Assembly (NCBI GenBank): GCA_029959085.1
Contig: JARWIR010000002.1
Span: forward strand, 40,978,233-41,042,232
Length of the DNA stretch: 64,000 nt
Source: Nemophila menziesii
Lineage: Eukaryota > Streptophyta > Magnoliopsida > Boraginales > Hydrophyllaceae
Direction: 5' to 3'
The notes beneath the pieces were generated by a model. The model was not told the DNA's origin and made no database searches. It was given only the letters and a program-made list of their open reading frames with translations. This document shows positions 1-11,377 of this stretch, one piece after another. Each line of letters opens with the position of its first letter. Position 1 is the stretch's first letter. Made by a program: the position numbers and the translations under genes.

Positions 1-709
1 TTAACATTTAATTTTTTTTAATTTCCTTACAACTTCTTTGAATAATATAGGAACTTGTATAAAATCCAACCTTACACAAGTTCCTACATTAGCCATTAAA
101 AAATTCTCCTATTAGATTTTCTATGATATATTACTTAATAATAATGCTTCAAGGGAACCCGTTTAGGAAATTATTCTAAATTTAATTTAAATATATTACT
201 TAAGGCTAGTTCATTCACTATTTTATGATGTATAATTAACATAGATGTCCAAACATACTTGGTGACAATAAATTTTTACTTAAGAAGAGAGTCAAAATCT
301 CACTTCAAACTATTCAAATACATATCATATCGACCCTAAGCTTACATTATAACGAAAAAGACCTTAGGATTACTAATTACGTGGTTAAGTAAGAATAAAG
401 CGATTAGGGAGTAACTAAGTATACCATTGGATACTATGATAGGTGAACATCCTATAGCCACCATATTAGCATAAGTTAAAGTCAATTCTTCTTGCATTGC
501 AAAACTAATATAATCTCGAACTTATAATGTGTTAGATTGTTTGTATTAGTTCTTAGATGTTATTACATGAGACTTTTTAGGTTAATGCTTTGGGATCATT
601 CATTATTTTCTCTTATTCTTCTTTGATTAGCTGGACTTAGACTCCTAATTTAGTTTTTATTTTATCGGGATAACAAAACTTTGAGTTGGCGGGTATTGGT
701 CTTTTTTTT

Positions 710-1457
710 TGCGATAGAGTAATCGTATCACGAGACATCATTTTAGGGGTATTAGGACTTATTTAAAGAATTTATCCCTAATATTTGACGTTTTATGATT
801 TCTTATCTCGTTTTGGTTTTTACGTTTTTTTAGAGTTTTTATGTGTTAATTGTATACTAACGTGCATAAGTTAGGTACTTGTACGATACGATACCATGAT
901 ACGTGGTAAGAATTATAGAAAACAAGATTCATCCCCAAAATCACGTCGTTAGAAGATAGCTAATAAGGTAAGAGACTTTAGCGCCGATCATTCACGTAGA
1001 TGTCACTAAGAAGAGGTCTCTAGTGGTGTTATGCAGAAGCCTAAGCTACCTAGGAGGGAGTTAGAAAGAATTTAGAATTTCGACTATTGCATATTTATCA
1101 GTTCACCTTTAAACAATAACATAAGGTCAATTATAGCGGGGATTACCTACGAGTTCTCGACCTATACTTTTCGTATTGTAATCTTAGTTAATTGCATTTT
1201 ATAGTTTAATTATAATTTAGCTTAATTTCCTTTTTAATTGCATCTTTAGTTCTTTAATATAAAATCACAATACATATATACTATCTTTTATTAATAGTTT
1301 CACACCTCGTTCTAAAAAACTTACGAAAACACATCAAGAATTAACAATCATTATCCATGTGGAGATGATAACTCTTTATACTTGCTATTTATTACTTGCC
1401 GACGATCTGTACACTTGCAGGTATTAGCTCTCTTGATGTGCCGATTATTTTATCCAC
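710..1457 (+). repeat. Diverged solo-LTR-like sequence in block P
   Basis: The start (GAGACATCATTTTAG near 735) and the end (ACTTGC..ACGATCTGT..ACACTTGCAG near 1400-1420) match the corresponding parts of the gypsy LTRs at 41942 and 52162. No internal domain or primer site follows, so an old solo LTR is the simplest reading. The exact ends are not clear and no target duplication was found. Confidence 0.35.
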
Positions 1458-3808
1458 CTTGGAGGACTACATATGTCCTCCTGGTCCATTTAATTGTCGT
1501 GGGTAATAAAGTGTCGTGGGTCTGTTCTATATATGGGTCTTGACAATAATCCAAGATATACTCAACAAAGTCAAATAAAATGCAATTAAGAGAAAGAATG
1601 ATAATTGTATAAGTTTTTCTTTATATGTTTGTCCAGTCTTACCATCAAATGATTATTATATACTAATGGAGTTGTAATTCTTAATAAATATTTTATTAAT
1701 GTATAACAAAAAAGTTAATTACTACTCCATTAGTATATATATATATATTCTGATTTGTTTAGTCTAAAAATTAAAATTTTAGTTTGAAATTTATAAATGA
1801 TAAGAGACAGGGGTATGTGTATATTGAAGAGGCCATGATCCCCCTAAATTTAGAAAAAGTAAAATTCCAGCCCTATAATTATATTTGTTTTGTAAAAAAA
1901 TCACTAGGAATCCAGTTTCCCTTAAATTTAGCAAACGATAAAATTCTACCCCTATAAATTAAAAAAAAATCACTATGGTTTCCCTTTTGATATTTTGAAT
2001 ATCTAATATCTAATTTTAATTTGTTTTCATATATTTAATATTTGATTCATGTCTCAATATTTTTTTTGATTATAAATATAAGGTCGTCTTTCTTTTTTTG
2101 TTTAACACCATCTTCCTCGTACACGATGCAAAAATGCATACTTTGAACCTTGCGAACAAGGCCAGTCGTGAAATGTGTCTACACCTCCTCTCGAAGCCAC
2201 CTTCTTTCGCCATCCTCGCCATATATGAATGTTTATGTTAACCGCCTCTCTCTCTTTGATAATAAAGTGAATAAAGATAGTGATTTTTTTATTTAGCCGA
2301 TAATTTACTTAATTATAATATATTAATCGAGATGTAACCAACTTCTATCGTGGACATTTTTATAAATAATTATGATAAATCAATTATAGTACCCACAAAT
2401 CAAAAGTATATTATATGTATTGGATTTGGATAGTTTGAAATTATACATATACTAGATATTACTCGTTGGTGAAGGCTTTGCAAAAAATAAAATTCCGTGT
2501 GGGCTTGCATCTTTCTTCTAATATATGAATATTCAAACATAGATATAAGTGCTTGTAGTGTTGCAATATGATTACATAACCCAAATAATTAGTTGATAAA
2601 GCATGGGTTTATATTTATCTTGTCAAACACAGGTATATTTATCTATTTTACTCAAAATAGAGGGATTTGGTTTGATACACACAATACATAAAAGATATGA
2701 TGAGAGAGAAAGGGCATATGGATGTCATAAAAAAGGTCTTTCATTTTGCCCGAAGCAATAACAAAATATCACGACTTGAGTATTTATTTTAAGCTACATT
2801 CAAGTTACTTGAAGTGTTGCTAACTCATTACATCTTAACCAAGATACATATAATATATAATCGCTTTTAAAACTTAGCACAACTGTTAGATATGAAGATG
2901 TGGAAAAGTCTATGTTATAGATGGAATACCCGAAAATCAAATTTAGTAACCAGAATAGTAAATGGGAGCAGAAAACTAAATAAATGCAATTTTTTCTGAA
3001 ATATTCGATCAAGTTCATCCTCATTGCTATCTAAATATTCTTAACCATTTCCATACCTACTTATCAAAATAATTTGCCGCCAGGCAACAACTGATATGAA
3101 ATTCAATTGTAATTGTAGTTGCAGGTCTATACCTGAATTGTTTAATTCCGGCAATGATTTATTAATTTAATATATCTAATTATATGGTTATGGTTTTTTA
3201 ATAATAAGAGTTATTACTCTATATTTTAATAATTAGTGTTGTAGAAAAAATTTAAGAGTTATATGTGTATGACATAAAGAACTTGATCGTGGTTGCCCTA
3301 CTTCTCTTCCAATGAGCCAAAAGAGTGTTATTTCATGACCAAAGTAAATATTCTATTTTTTGTAATAATGTTTTTGGTCAAGTTTATACATTTCTCAAAG
3401 GCAATAAAATATACGCATGTTACATTTTATTCAAGAAACAACTTACCATTTTTATAATGGAAAGATATGCCAGCCAATTCTATATAGTATTTACCCATGT
3501 GTCTGACTAAAATGTAATGTCATATGTTTCTTCTAAAGGCTATCATAGTTTTGAGGTTTACCCATAAAAAAAACACCATAAATATACAAAAATGATGCTC
3601 GTGAAATACTCACAAGATATTTCACTAAAAGTGGCGCCTAAAACAAATGTGGGACCCGTATCAGAAAACTTATCATATTATTATATGAATTACGAAATAT
3701 GGGACCGACACCTGAATAGCAAGATAAGCCGCCATACACATAAAATTTCTGAGAAAACATAATATACTAAGGTGCCAAGTACCGTGTCATGATCTAGAAA
3801 AGTGGATA

Positions 3809-3995
3809 TTAATCATCTAGTAGGTTTGGGTTGACATTTGGCGCTAATTTAACTATTTGTTGTAAAATTTGACTCAACATCTCCAAATACAGCGGACCCA
3901 CAAAATATAGCATGATAATGGCACCAGAAACGCACACAATTGTACCTCTAATTTTGGCTTGACCTTCTATTGTTAAAATATTTGATCTTTGTGTA
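3809..3995 (-). pseudogene. WAT1-related (EamA/nodulin MtN21-like) exon
   Basis: Read on the minus strand after a good splice acceptor (TGCAG at 4000-3996), the exon encodes TIEGQAKIRGTIVCVSGA followed by a hydrophobic stretch and GPLY, ending at a stop at 3811-3809. Plant WAT1-related proteins (EamA-fold transporters of the vacuole or plasma membrane) carry a GQAK..GT..CV.GA....Y.GP motif at the end of the first EamA half. The rest of the family (about ten membrane segments, roughly 350-400 residues) is not seen nearby, so this is a lone or broken exon. Assignment rests on one motif only. Confidence 0.5.
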
Positions 3996-4369
3996 CTGCA
4001 TGTAAGATAAATATTATTTACGACTTCAAACAAAATATGAGGACTATAATCAAATATATTGAGTAATAACCCATCATTACGGCTAATAGGAACATGAATA
4101 CTTGAATTACGGGTTGTGTAGTTTGTGTAGCCAATACTGATGATGATTTTAAACCTTTCCTAAGTAAGAACTAAAGAATTGAAGATGTACAAACTTACCC
4201 TGTTAATTCAAGAAAGAAGAAAGATAATAAGAAGCATTTATTTATTGAATTTCTCCAAATAACGTGAAACAGACATTCTCTTTTTAGTACAATTTACAAT
4301 TTGATGTCTAAGTAAGAAATATGACCATCAATTCTTTTTAGTCTTACTGACAGGTACTTATCTTACGCA

Positions 4370-4800
4370 AAAATTGCATGATAAATTCCTATTTTAGGCA
4401 AATAATGTACTATATGTCTCTACATTACGCAAAGACGGTACCAGGTACCTATACTATGCTAAAATTGCATGATAAGTCCCTATGTTATGCAAAAACCACT
4501 CATGTCTCCATACTATGCAAAACAATGCATGATAGATCCTCATGTTTTGTAAAACAATTACAATTTTGCATAATATATGGAGACTGTAACTTCTGCATAG
4601 TATAGGGAACTACCTTGCAACTTTTGGACAATATAGGAGCGCATACTGCAGTTTTTGCATAGATAATATAGGGACCTACATTGCAATTTTTACATAATAT
4701 AAGGTCGCATAACATAGTTTAAGGTATCTATAGTGTGCTTTTTGCATAATATAGAGCATGTAGTGAAATTTCTGCATATTATAGGAACATGTAGTGCAAA
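4370..4800. repeat. Head-to-head array of ~35-bp units (foldback-like)
   Basis: Degenerate units containing TCCCTAT.TTATGCAAAAA run in one orientation from about 4370 to 4555 and as the reverse complement (TTTTTGCATAATATAGGGAC) from about 4565 to 4800. The halves could pair with each other. It sits just 3' of the minus-strand exon at 4826-4975, in what would be its intron. A second copy is at 23748-24178, and the introns of T/T' hold same-orientation relatives (TATAGGGACCTATA). The ORFs here (4378-4605, 4500-4715) only reflect the repeat. Confidence 0.7.
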
Positions 4801-4825
4801 TATCTTAAAAATGGGTAGTACAAAC

Positions 4826-4975
4826 CTGTTTTACTTTAACTTCACCATTAGAACCAGCTGTTTTCTGAAACACAACTTCTTGGTAATTAGCTTCCATTTC
4901 GTCCAATAATTTATTGTCTAAATATGAACCCAATTGATGCACGACAGCTTTCTTAAACCTTGTTCCAAACCCTCT
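4826..4975 (-). pseudogene. Exon d of an unidentified minus-strand gene (150 bp)
   Basis: Bounded on the minus strand by an acceptor (AAACAG|AGAGGG at 4976/4975) and a donor (AAACAG|GTTTGT at 4826/4825), this stretch is exactly 50 codons, open and phase 0 at both ends. It begins RGFGTRFKKAVVHQLG and is charged with a helical look. The second copy (24208-30694, interrupted by the LINE) is 61 codons without the LINE; the difference is 33 nt, in frame. I do not recognise the family. Clean phase and an in-frame indel argue for a once-functional exon. Confidence 0.5.
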
Positions 4976-5407
4976 CTGTTTTATTTGAGATTAACTAACA
5001 AAGCAGTTCGTGTATAACAGCCACTGTCCACCCGTGAGTACATCTTCACAAGGTTAAATGTAAGGCAAATTCTGACATTCCTCAGCCCAAATTGGTCCCT
5101 GAACTATCTCTTTTTAAATGATTTACTCCTCAAAAGTCTTTGCCATATGACACTTAGGGACTAACTAGGGAAACAAAAATGAAGGTCGAGGACCGTTTCC
5201 TAGTATGGACTATATTTCGAGAACCAAAAAAGAAATTACTCTGTATCAATTTAGTTTTTTTTATCTGGATTGCACCTAAAAATCCTCAAGAAGCTCCACG
5301 GCTAAATTTACCTGAGAAGATGAAATTATTTCAATATAGGGACCAAATAGCAATTTAAAAAAATATTAAAAGCATGTGAGATATTTTAGTCAGGTATTAT
5401 ATATTAC

Positions 5408-5482
5408 CTTTGTGACTTCTTGAGGTATCCATGGTGCTAAAACATCCGAACAAATATCAATGAGCGCACATGATGATTTAGC
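5408..5482 (-). pseudogene. Exon c of the same unidentified gene (75 bp)
   Basis: The minus-strand acceptor TTTACAG|GC (after 5482) and donor AAAG|GTAATA (5408/5407) enclose 25 open codons in phase 0, encoding AKSSCALIDICSDVLAPWIP and five more residues. The copy at 31144-31218 has the same length, frame and splice sites. It lies upstream (minus strand) of exon d with a compatible phase. No family recognised. Confidence 0.5.
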
Positions 5483-6034
5483 CTGTAAACGGAAACACTA
5501 ACTTGAAATGTGCATGAAAATGAAAACAATTACCCGTGGCTTAATTCTCAATTCATATCACACAAAAACTCGGCATGAAAATGATATAACTAAAAAAAAA
5601 TGCTCACCTTAATCTGAATATGTTGCAAATATATCTCCAATCATACATTAATCTTCATTCTTACAAAAATAAGCGAATAAACCAATACTTCAAACATTAA
5701 TCTAACCTTCAAACATTAATCTAAACTACATTTCTAGTATCTGAAAAGGCATGTCGTACAAACCATTACAGAATTTACTACAATCTTGTTGTAATTGTTT
5801 TTTTCTACTCTTTATACCATAGAATGTAGGAGAAGTGCACCTTGGTGTCTACTCAACTTTGCCTTTCCAAAATTGTTAACTGGAATAAAAATTATCCAAC
5901 ATTAGAACAAACTAAAATGAACATTATGGGTTGTAAACAAAAAATAAATTTAAATATTTGATAATTGTAGAAAAGATCCTTTTAAAATTAACTTTTTCTG
6001 AAACAATTGAATACATCTGGACGTTGAACCCAAT

Positions 6035-6262
6035 TCAAAATGTTGAGAATTTTGATTCACTTAATTGGAAATGTAAACGTGTCTCGGGTGAGCTAATTTG
6101 CATATAGTTTCCTTCAAGAAATGTAAATGATGGATGTGTGAATAATGTCGATTGTACAGTTTGTATAAAAATATCATAATTATATTTGAATTTTGGTTCT
6201 TCAATTGTTGATGATGGCGTAACCAAGCTCGGTTGATGATGGTGCAGTGTAAGACCAAATTG
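6035..6262 (-). pseudogene. Exon b of the unidentified minus-strand gene
   Basis: The minus-strand frame reads TPSSTIEEPKFKYNYDIFIQ and continues through FTFLEGNY to a stop at 6035. A possible donor (TTAA|GTGAAT) lies within it, so the true exon may be shorter. The copy at about 31790-31990 keeps the frame through the middle with mostly conservative changes (E/D, K/R, T/S) and then shifts frame. Function unknown. Confidence 0.35.
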
Positions 6263-6579
6263 CTCTCTCTATCAGTTGAGCCAAATGGATATTTACTGTA
6301 AAATAATTAAAAAAATGCAGTGTATGACCATATTTCTCACTTCATCATAAGAAATTGTAAAAGTGTAAGACCTTAATTTGGGTTCTTCTATTGCCAAATA
6401 ATTTACTGCAAAACAATTCCAAAAAAAAAATTGCTCACTCCATCTGTAAAAAATTAACGCTCATCACTTCAAAGGTAAAAGGCCTCAAACGCTCATCACT
6501 TCTCCCCTGAAATTTGTAGAAGTGGTGAGATTACTTTAAATTAAATTAGAGTTTCAATGGCAAAAATTAATTTTTTTAC

Positions 6580-6750
6580 CTTTTCTGGGTTCTGTGATTG
6601 TTGATAGTAGTACCCCGAATAACAGCGGTTATTCTGTGATTGTTGATAGTAGTACCCCGAATAACAGCGGTTATCTGGAGCAGTTTGGTGAGAAGGTGAC
6701 TGTTGATATGTTTGTGGAACTAAAATGGCACTTTGAGCCCACCATTTCAT
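6580..6750 (-). pseudogene. Exon a: Q/Y/S-rich segment with a 14-residue duplication
   Basis: On the minus strand an ATG (6750-6748) opens MKWWAQSAILVPQTYQQS, followed by two exact copies of NRCYSGYYYQQSQN and NPEK, ending at donor AAAAG|GTAAAA (6580/6579). The composition (Q, Y, S, N) is that of a low-complexity region. The copy at 32381-32508 has only one repeat and is frameshifted after the SHQT motif. This would be an early exon of the same minus-strand gene as exons b, c and d. Not identified. Confidence 0.4.
6591..6674. repeat. 42-bp exact tandem duplication
   Basis: Two adjacent copies (6591-6632 and 6633-6674) begin TCTGTGATTGTTGATAGTAG. Being a multiple of three, the duplication adds 14 codons without shifting exon a. 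The second array copy (near 32391-32430) has one unit only. Confidence 0.9.
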
Positions 6751-7140
6751 CTTCCTTTAATTAATTTTTTACCTCTTGATTTAAGTTTTTTGATTGTTGA
6801 CGGCGTAGCCAATCCAGGTTGATGATGATGGAAAACGATCCCTGAATAGTAGCGATTTTCTTGTAGTAGTAGCGGTTTTCTTGTGTAGGAGAGCGGCTTG
6901 GTGGAAAGGCGAGTGTGAAGAAATGGCCTATCCTAGCCAAGCTGGTTTGATGAAGGTGAAGAATGGTCCCCGATTAGGTGGCGATGATAATAGTGGTGGT
7001 GAATGGTTCTCCGGCGGCAGCGGTTGTGAAGATGGTAGAAAATGGTGGGGACTGGTTCTTCGATTGGTGATGGGGGCGGCAGTTTTCTTTTGCAAGAGAG
7101 CTAGCGTTGGAAACGAGCGTGCGTGAATATGGTAAAAACT

Positions 7141-8303
7141 CTGAGCTGCTAGTGAAAGTTAGATCTACAATGATCTAGAACCCTTTTTAGATGTTGTAAG
7201 ACTGAGAACTCCGATTTTCCATGGCTGGAATCTTATTACACAATCACAACTATATTAGATCCATGACAAGAATAAACATAGTCGTTGGAGGGTATGACCC
7301 GAATTTTAGCCACCATGAAACACCATTTCCGATTGTTGGGGTGGGGTGGAGAGAGGGGAGAGTATAGAGAGTGATTTAAGAGTTGTGGGTGAGAAATATG
7401 ATATATGTGTATTTATTGTGTGATTTAGTATGTATAGTGAGTAAAAAAATTGTAAGTAAAATGTGTAGTTGGAAATAATGTTATAGTGTTAAATATTATA
7501 TTTAACCTTTAATAATAACAATAGGTTGGATAAGGGTGCTTCGGTCTTTAAGGGAGAGGTTTCAAGGCCCGTTAGGTGAAAATCTCTAGACAATTAAAAT
7601 TCTTTAAAAACTCGATACAAGTTGATGAAATTCTATAGTTGTACCATGCACAAACCCTGCACCCACAACCCCAACTCCTAAAGATCCAGACAACGCTATT
7701 CTTGATTGCAACCCAAACTGACAAAATAATCACGAACTAAAATACAAATTAAATAATGATTATAGCTAAGTCGATATTCAAATGAGCAAGCACTTATTAA
7801 TATTTCTTCTAACTTTAGGCCAATACTATATTTTCTTACTAAATTGAGAAAATACCCCTGTCTCCCCTGTACTTTTTCTTAATCGTTAGCTTACCCCTTA
7901 TTTTATATAAAGTGTAAATTTACCCCTTATTTTTTCAAAATGTGTTTGTCTAGCCCCTGTGGACGGATTCCGTCAATTATCTCTGTTAAGTTAGGGCGCG
8001 ACGCATGTGCGTTTATTAAATTATTTTTTATTATTATAAACATTTTAAATCATTTAAGAAGATTAAAATTTTATTTTATTGATAAAAACAAAAAGAAATC
8101 GTCTTCTTCACACTCTTATTAGGAAAAAACTAAAAAGAGATCTCTTCAACTGCTGCCACCACCTGAAGCCAAGCTCGTCCCTAAACTAAATTGGTAGCCA
8201 CCCAAAAAAAATCTCACTGGAGTCGACCATTGACTACCGAAATTGATCAACGTTGGCCGTTGAAGTTGACTTACAAGCAACCGTAGTGGTGATAAAATAC
8301 ATA
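7141..8303. other. Block R, copy 1: 5' flank of the minus-strand gene
   Basis: The sequence corresponding to the R' first exon (14680-14859) is present around 7150-7225 but broken by stops. Further right come the CT-rich leader-like stretch on the minus strand (about 7330-7370) and an AT-rich flank. Two W-box hexamers (TTGACT) survive near 8230-8275, where other copies have four or five. No intact gene. Confidence 0.5.
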
Positions 8304-8546
8304 CTCCCCCGTACTCCACTTAGCTTTTCAAACAGATTAAAAAAACTAATAATTACATACACTATTACAGAATTACTCCTCGTAAAGTGTCTTAATATTT
8401 TAAATATGTATTGGAAGTATAAATTTTAATTTTTTAATAAGAGTAATAATGAAGTAGTTGGAAAAAAGTGTGTTGATATTCTAAATGGATAATATTTTTA
8501 GGACACCATATTTAGTAAGTGGACATTATTTTTAGGACGGATAGAA
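8304..8546. mobile_element. Stowaway-type MITE (R copy 1)
   Basis: 243 bp flanked by TA (8302-8303 and 8547-8548). It starts CTCCCCCGTACTCCACTTAG and ends with AGTGGACATT..TTAGGACGGATAGAA, an imperfect terminal inverted repeat. TA target and CTCCCTCCGT-type ends are typical of Stowaway (Tc1/mariner-derived). The same insertion is in all six R/R' copies, so it predates the array. Confidence 0.75.
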
Positions 8547-8624
8547 TAATTGTTTTGTATTATTATTTTTTATATAAAGACATTTTAATTAAAAAATTTT
8601 AAAAAAAACAAATTATTTGCTTAG

Positions 8625-8954
8625 CCTGATTTTAGAATACATTGTATGGATGTAGAAGCGCAAGCAATCATATACATATTAGATAGGAAGAGACAAGAAC
8701 CACGAGAGGAAATAACCATCTTCTCTAACAACCTTAAAATAATTTAAGGTATCAAGAATGTATCGGCAATCAAATGGAGGCTCGGACCATGGATCACGCA
8801 GATCAAGAAGCTAGCAACGAAAGTTGGTCTAGTTGTTTTTAAACATATTCCGCAATGCTTTAATGGTTGAGCAGACATTCTAGCAAAAGAAGCTAGGCAC
8901 AGGGTATCGAGGGAACAAGATTCATTAACAAATGTGGTATGCCAATTTTTCTAA
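8625..8954 (+). pseudogene. RNase H-like (RVT_3-type) domain fragment
   Basis: After an acceptor-like TTGCTTAG, one frame runs through an EAQAII motif, EEITIFS, WRL.PWITQIKKLA, FKHIP and ADILAKEARHR to a stop at 8954. This is the pattern of plant RVT_3/RNase H-like domains (E, D, D catalytic positions). Stops at 8745 and 8869 replace CAA and CGA codons of other copies (C to T), and the second acidic residue (SDN elsewhere) is SNN. The window's LINE has no RNase H domain, so this comes from another source. Confidence 0.65.
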
Positions 8955-10560
8955 CTAGGAATAGGTTAATTTTCGATGTAGTTATCCTAAATTTGTTAGG
9001 CGTAAAAAAAAATACGTTGGGCCTAGAATTATCCCAATAAAAAGAGGAAATTACTTTTAGAAGCCCAAAAAACCAAAAATTTCTTTAGAAAATCCAAACT
9101 AAAATATCATTCTAACAAGGCCTAAGTTTGATTTTTTAGTTAGATTTTTTACCCTTATACCTCTACTCAGTTTTTTATCGGTACATACCAAATTATTTTA
9201 TTTTGGTATAGACTAATATTTATTTGTTTGGAACGTACCAATTTCCTGGTTTTGGTATGTACCAAATGCTATTTATGTTTGTTTTTACGTTTTAGGGTCC
9301 TTAATAGTATTTTCTAAACTTATGGAGTTCTTTTTGTTATGCCCAAAGTTATTGTCCGTATTTATATAGAAAACCAATCAAAGATCGCGTCGATATTAAA
9401 TCATTCATATGCGCCAAACAAAGTTTTTCCCGCAAAAAAACTACACAAATCTATTCACGTTATCTTTTTTCATGATAAAAACGAATTGGTACATTCCAAA
9501 CACATCACTTAAGTACATTCCAAACACATCAATTTGGTACATTCCAAACACATCAATCCGATAAATTTCAAAGAGATCTAAATCTAGATCTAAAACAAAA
9601 CAAATAGAAATCTTTTTACAAAAAATATTGGAATTAAAAAAAACAGAAAGCAGAATAAAAAAATTTAAAGCATGTCTCTTCGCACTTGCTTGGACTATTA
9701 AAATCGGAAGGGTGGAGACGGGATCTAATAAAACCTGATGGGTGGTTATGGTATCTATTCAAATCGGTATCGGGAGTGGAACCGGTGTTTGGAATTTGTT
9801 GTCCTTTTTTGTTGTGGAAGAATGAATCCATCATATTCGAAAGTCATGAAGTAAAATTGGCATTGTGGAGAAATGAATCCATCATATTGAAAATTCACTA
9901 AGGGAAATTGGTCTCGTGTAACCTTTATAGCCATGAAATGAATGATTTGGAAATTTGCAAATTTAGTAATACGTTGAGAACCATATTGTTCCAGGAGAGT
10001 TTACTTTCTCGTACTTGGCTTCAATGCATAGATCCAGTGTGACATCGACGAATAGCATGGCTTCGTCAGATCTGGAGATTGGTGCGGTTCCGGCGAGAGA
10101 CTAGGCCTATAACGGCCGAGGAGTACCTAACCATGTGCCTCGTGAGAGATGGATGTGGGGTTCTGCTGGTGGAGACAGCCGAAGCACCAGATCGGAGAAG
10201 GAGTACAATACCGGGTGAGTGAGGGAAGGCGGCTTTCCAGGCGGCGACGGTGCGCTACAAATGGTGAAGGGGCGGGTTTCTCATGCTTGCGATCGCGTTG
10301 GAGATAGAGTGAGAGAAAGGGCTTTGGAGAGGTCTGATAAAAAACCAAATCCTAATAGGTTTTTTTTTAAACTTTTTTTTACTAGTAGTAGCAATAGTTT
10401 TGGTATTGGGGGACTTTTTGAGATTTTTTATTGTTTCTAGTTGAGATTTAATGGATTAATTAAGTGAGAATTTTGTCAGTATTGTAAATATTATATGGGC
10501 CTTTATACATAATTTCTCCCAATAAAAATGGATGGAGGAGGCCTTGTCCAAAAAAAATGG
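8955..10560. other. Block S, copy 1
   Basis: Recurs at 36217-37870 and partly at 53921-54983; absent from R'/T' junctions. It contains a 24-bp repeat array (9484-9575) and a GC-richer patch (about 10030-10350) with a 73-codon minus-strand ORF (10127-10348) that is altered by frameshifts in copy 2. It may be an old 5' exon but nothing is recognisable. The ORFs at 9634-9834 and 9686-9901 overlap on opposite strands and look accidental. Confidence 0.6.
9484..9575 (+). repeat. 24-bp tandem repeat (GGTACATTCCAAACACATCA)
   Basis: GTACATTCC recurs at 9489, 9513 and 9537. In one frame each unit encodes the octapeptide HSKHINLV. Copies: 36750-36865 (five units), 54446-54535 and 54757-54845. Confidence 0.85.
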
Positions 10561-10586
10561 GTTGAGAAGGTTTACCAACCAAAAAT

Positions 10587-10680
10587 GAAAAAAGAAAAAA
10601 GAAAAAAGAAAAAAGAAAAAAGAAAAAAGAAAAAAGAAAAAAGAAAAAGGAAAAAGAAAAAAGGAAAAAGAAAAAAAAAA
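10587..10680. repeat. (GAAAAAA)n purine microsatellite
   Basis: About 94 bp of seven-base GAAAAAA units, ending in AAAAAGG-type variants and an A run. The homologous site (about 37905-37950) has only a few degenerate units. Confidence 0.95.
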
Positions 10681-10864
10681 GATATATATTTTATCAATAT
10701 ATAAAATGTTTAGTCAACTAGTTATTTTATTGCCCTAATTTAAACACTTAATTCTCTTACTTTACATCTAACGATCGTTCAGACGCAAAATAAATCAAGT
10801 CGCGCCTCCGCCTTCAAATACTCCACGGCTCAAGTTGGGATCAGAGCAGTCGTCTTCTTCATAT

Positions 10865-11341
10865 ATGCACTGGCATGACCCACACAGGCCGCCGCACACC
10901 TTCTCTGTCCCTCCTTATAGGTAATTCTAATTAATAAATCAATAGTTTTGCAAAATATGGATTATTTTGCCTAATATAGAGACCTATATTGTAATTAGTT
11001 CGATTTTTTTTGTTTTTTTGCATATTATAGGGACTTCTGATATAATTAGTTCAAAATATAGGTTATTTTACACTTAGGGACCTATAAATCCAAAAATTTA
11101 GGGACCTATGATAAAATTTTGTAAAATATATGGATTTGTATGGTAATAAACTTACATTGCCACTTAACCCTCTTGGTCTCCAAACAAAAACTCCCTACTC
11201 AGCCCATGTAAGTTACTAATAGTTCTTTTAATTGACTTAAGTTAAGAATAAAGATTCAGTATCAGTTTCCACTATCTTTTACCAACTCAGTGAAGAAGGT
11301 GAGGTTTCTCAGCACACTAAGTGCATTTTCTATGTTATACT

Positions 11342-11377
<36 letters not shown>

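Larger units (their letters stand above)
1..4825. other. Block P, copy 1 (repeat-unit segment)
   Basis: AT-rich segment that recurs at 19346-24207 and, up to the window edge, at 60836-64000. The second and third copies are much closer to each other than to this one. It holds an LTR-like stretch (710-1457), a short TA run near 1731-1747, a WAT1-like minus-strand exon (3809-3995) and a head-to-head repeat array (4370-4800). Between 1460 and 3800 I see no convincing gene; the ORFs at 2800-3024 and 3325-3510 are short and lack recognisable motifs. Confidence 0.8.
4976..7140. other. Block Q, copy 1 (introns and flanks of exons a-d)
   Basis: Homologous to 30695-32740. Besides exons a-d it contains a possible exon near 5605 (donor AAG|GTGAGC) whose frame is broken by stops in both copies, and a G-rich stretch (6880-7126) that reads as an 81-codon plus-strand ORF of low-complexity G/W/E composition which I do not regard as a gene. 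The remainder is AT-rich and shows nothing else. Confidence 0.6.

Noticed and set aside
4378..4715. Two opposite ORFs with repeated YAKT-like residues
   Set aside because: They are translations of the ~35-bp repeat array and change frame between P copies.
6881..7126. 81-codon plus-strand G/W/E-rich ORF
   Set aside because: Low complexity, not preserved at 32588-32785, and lies antisense to the minus-strand gene region.
10127..10440. GC-richer patch with ORFs on both strands as a real gene
   Set aside because: Frames are not shared with 37389-37658, and no domain is present; possibly an old 5' exon but not supportable.
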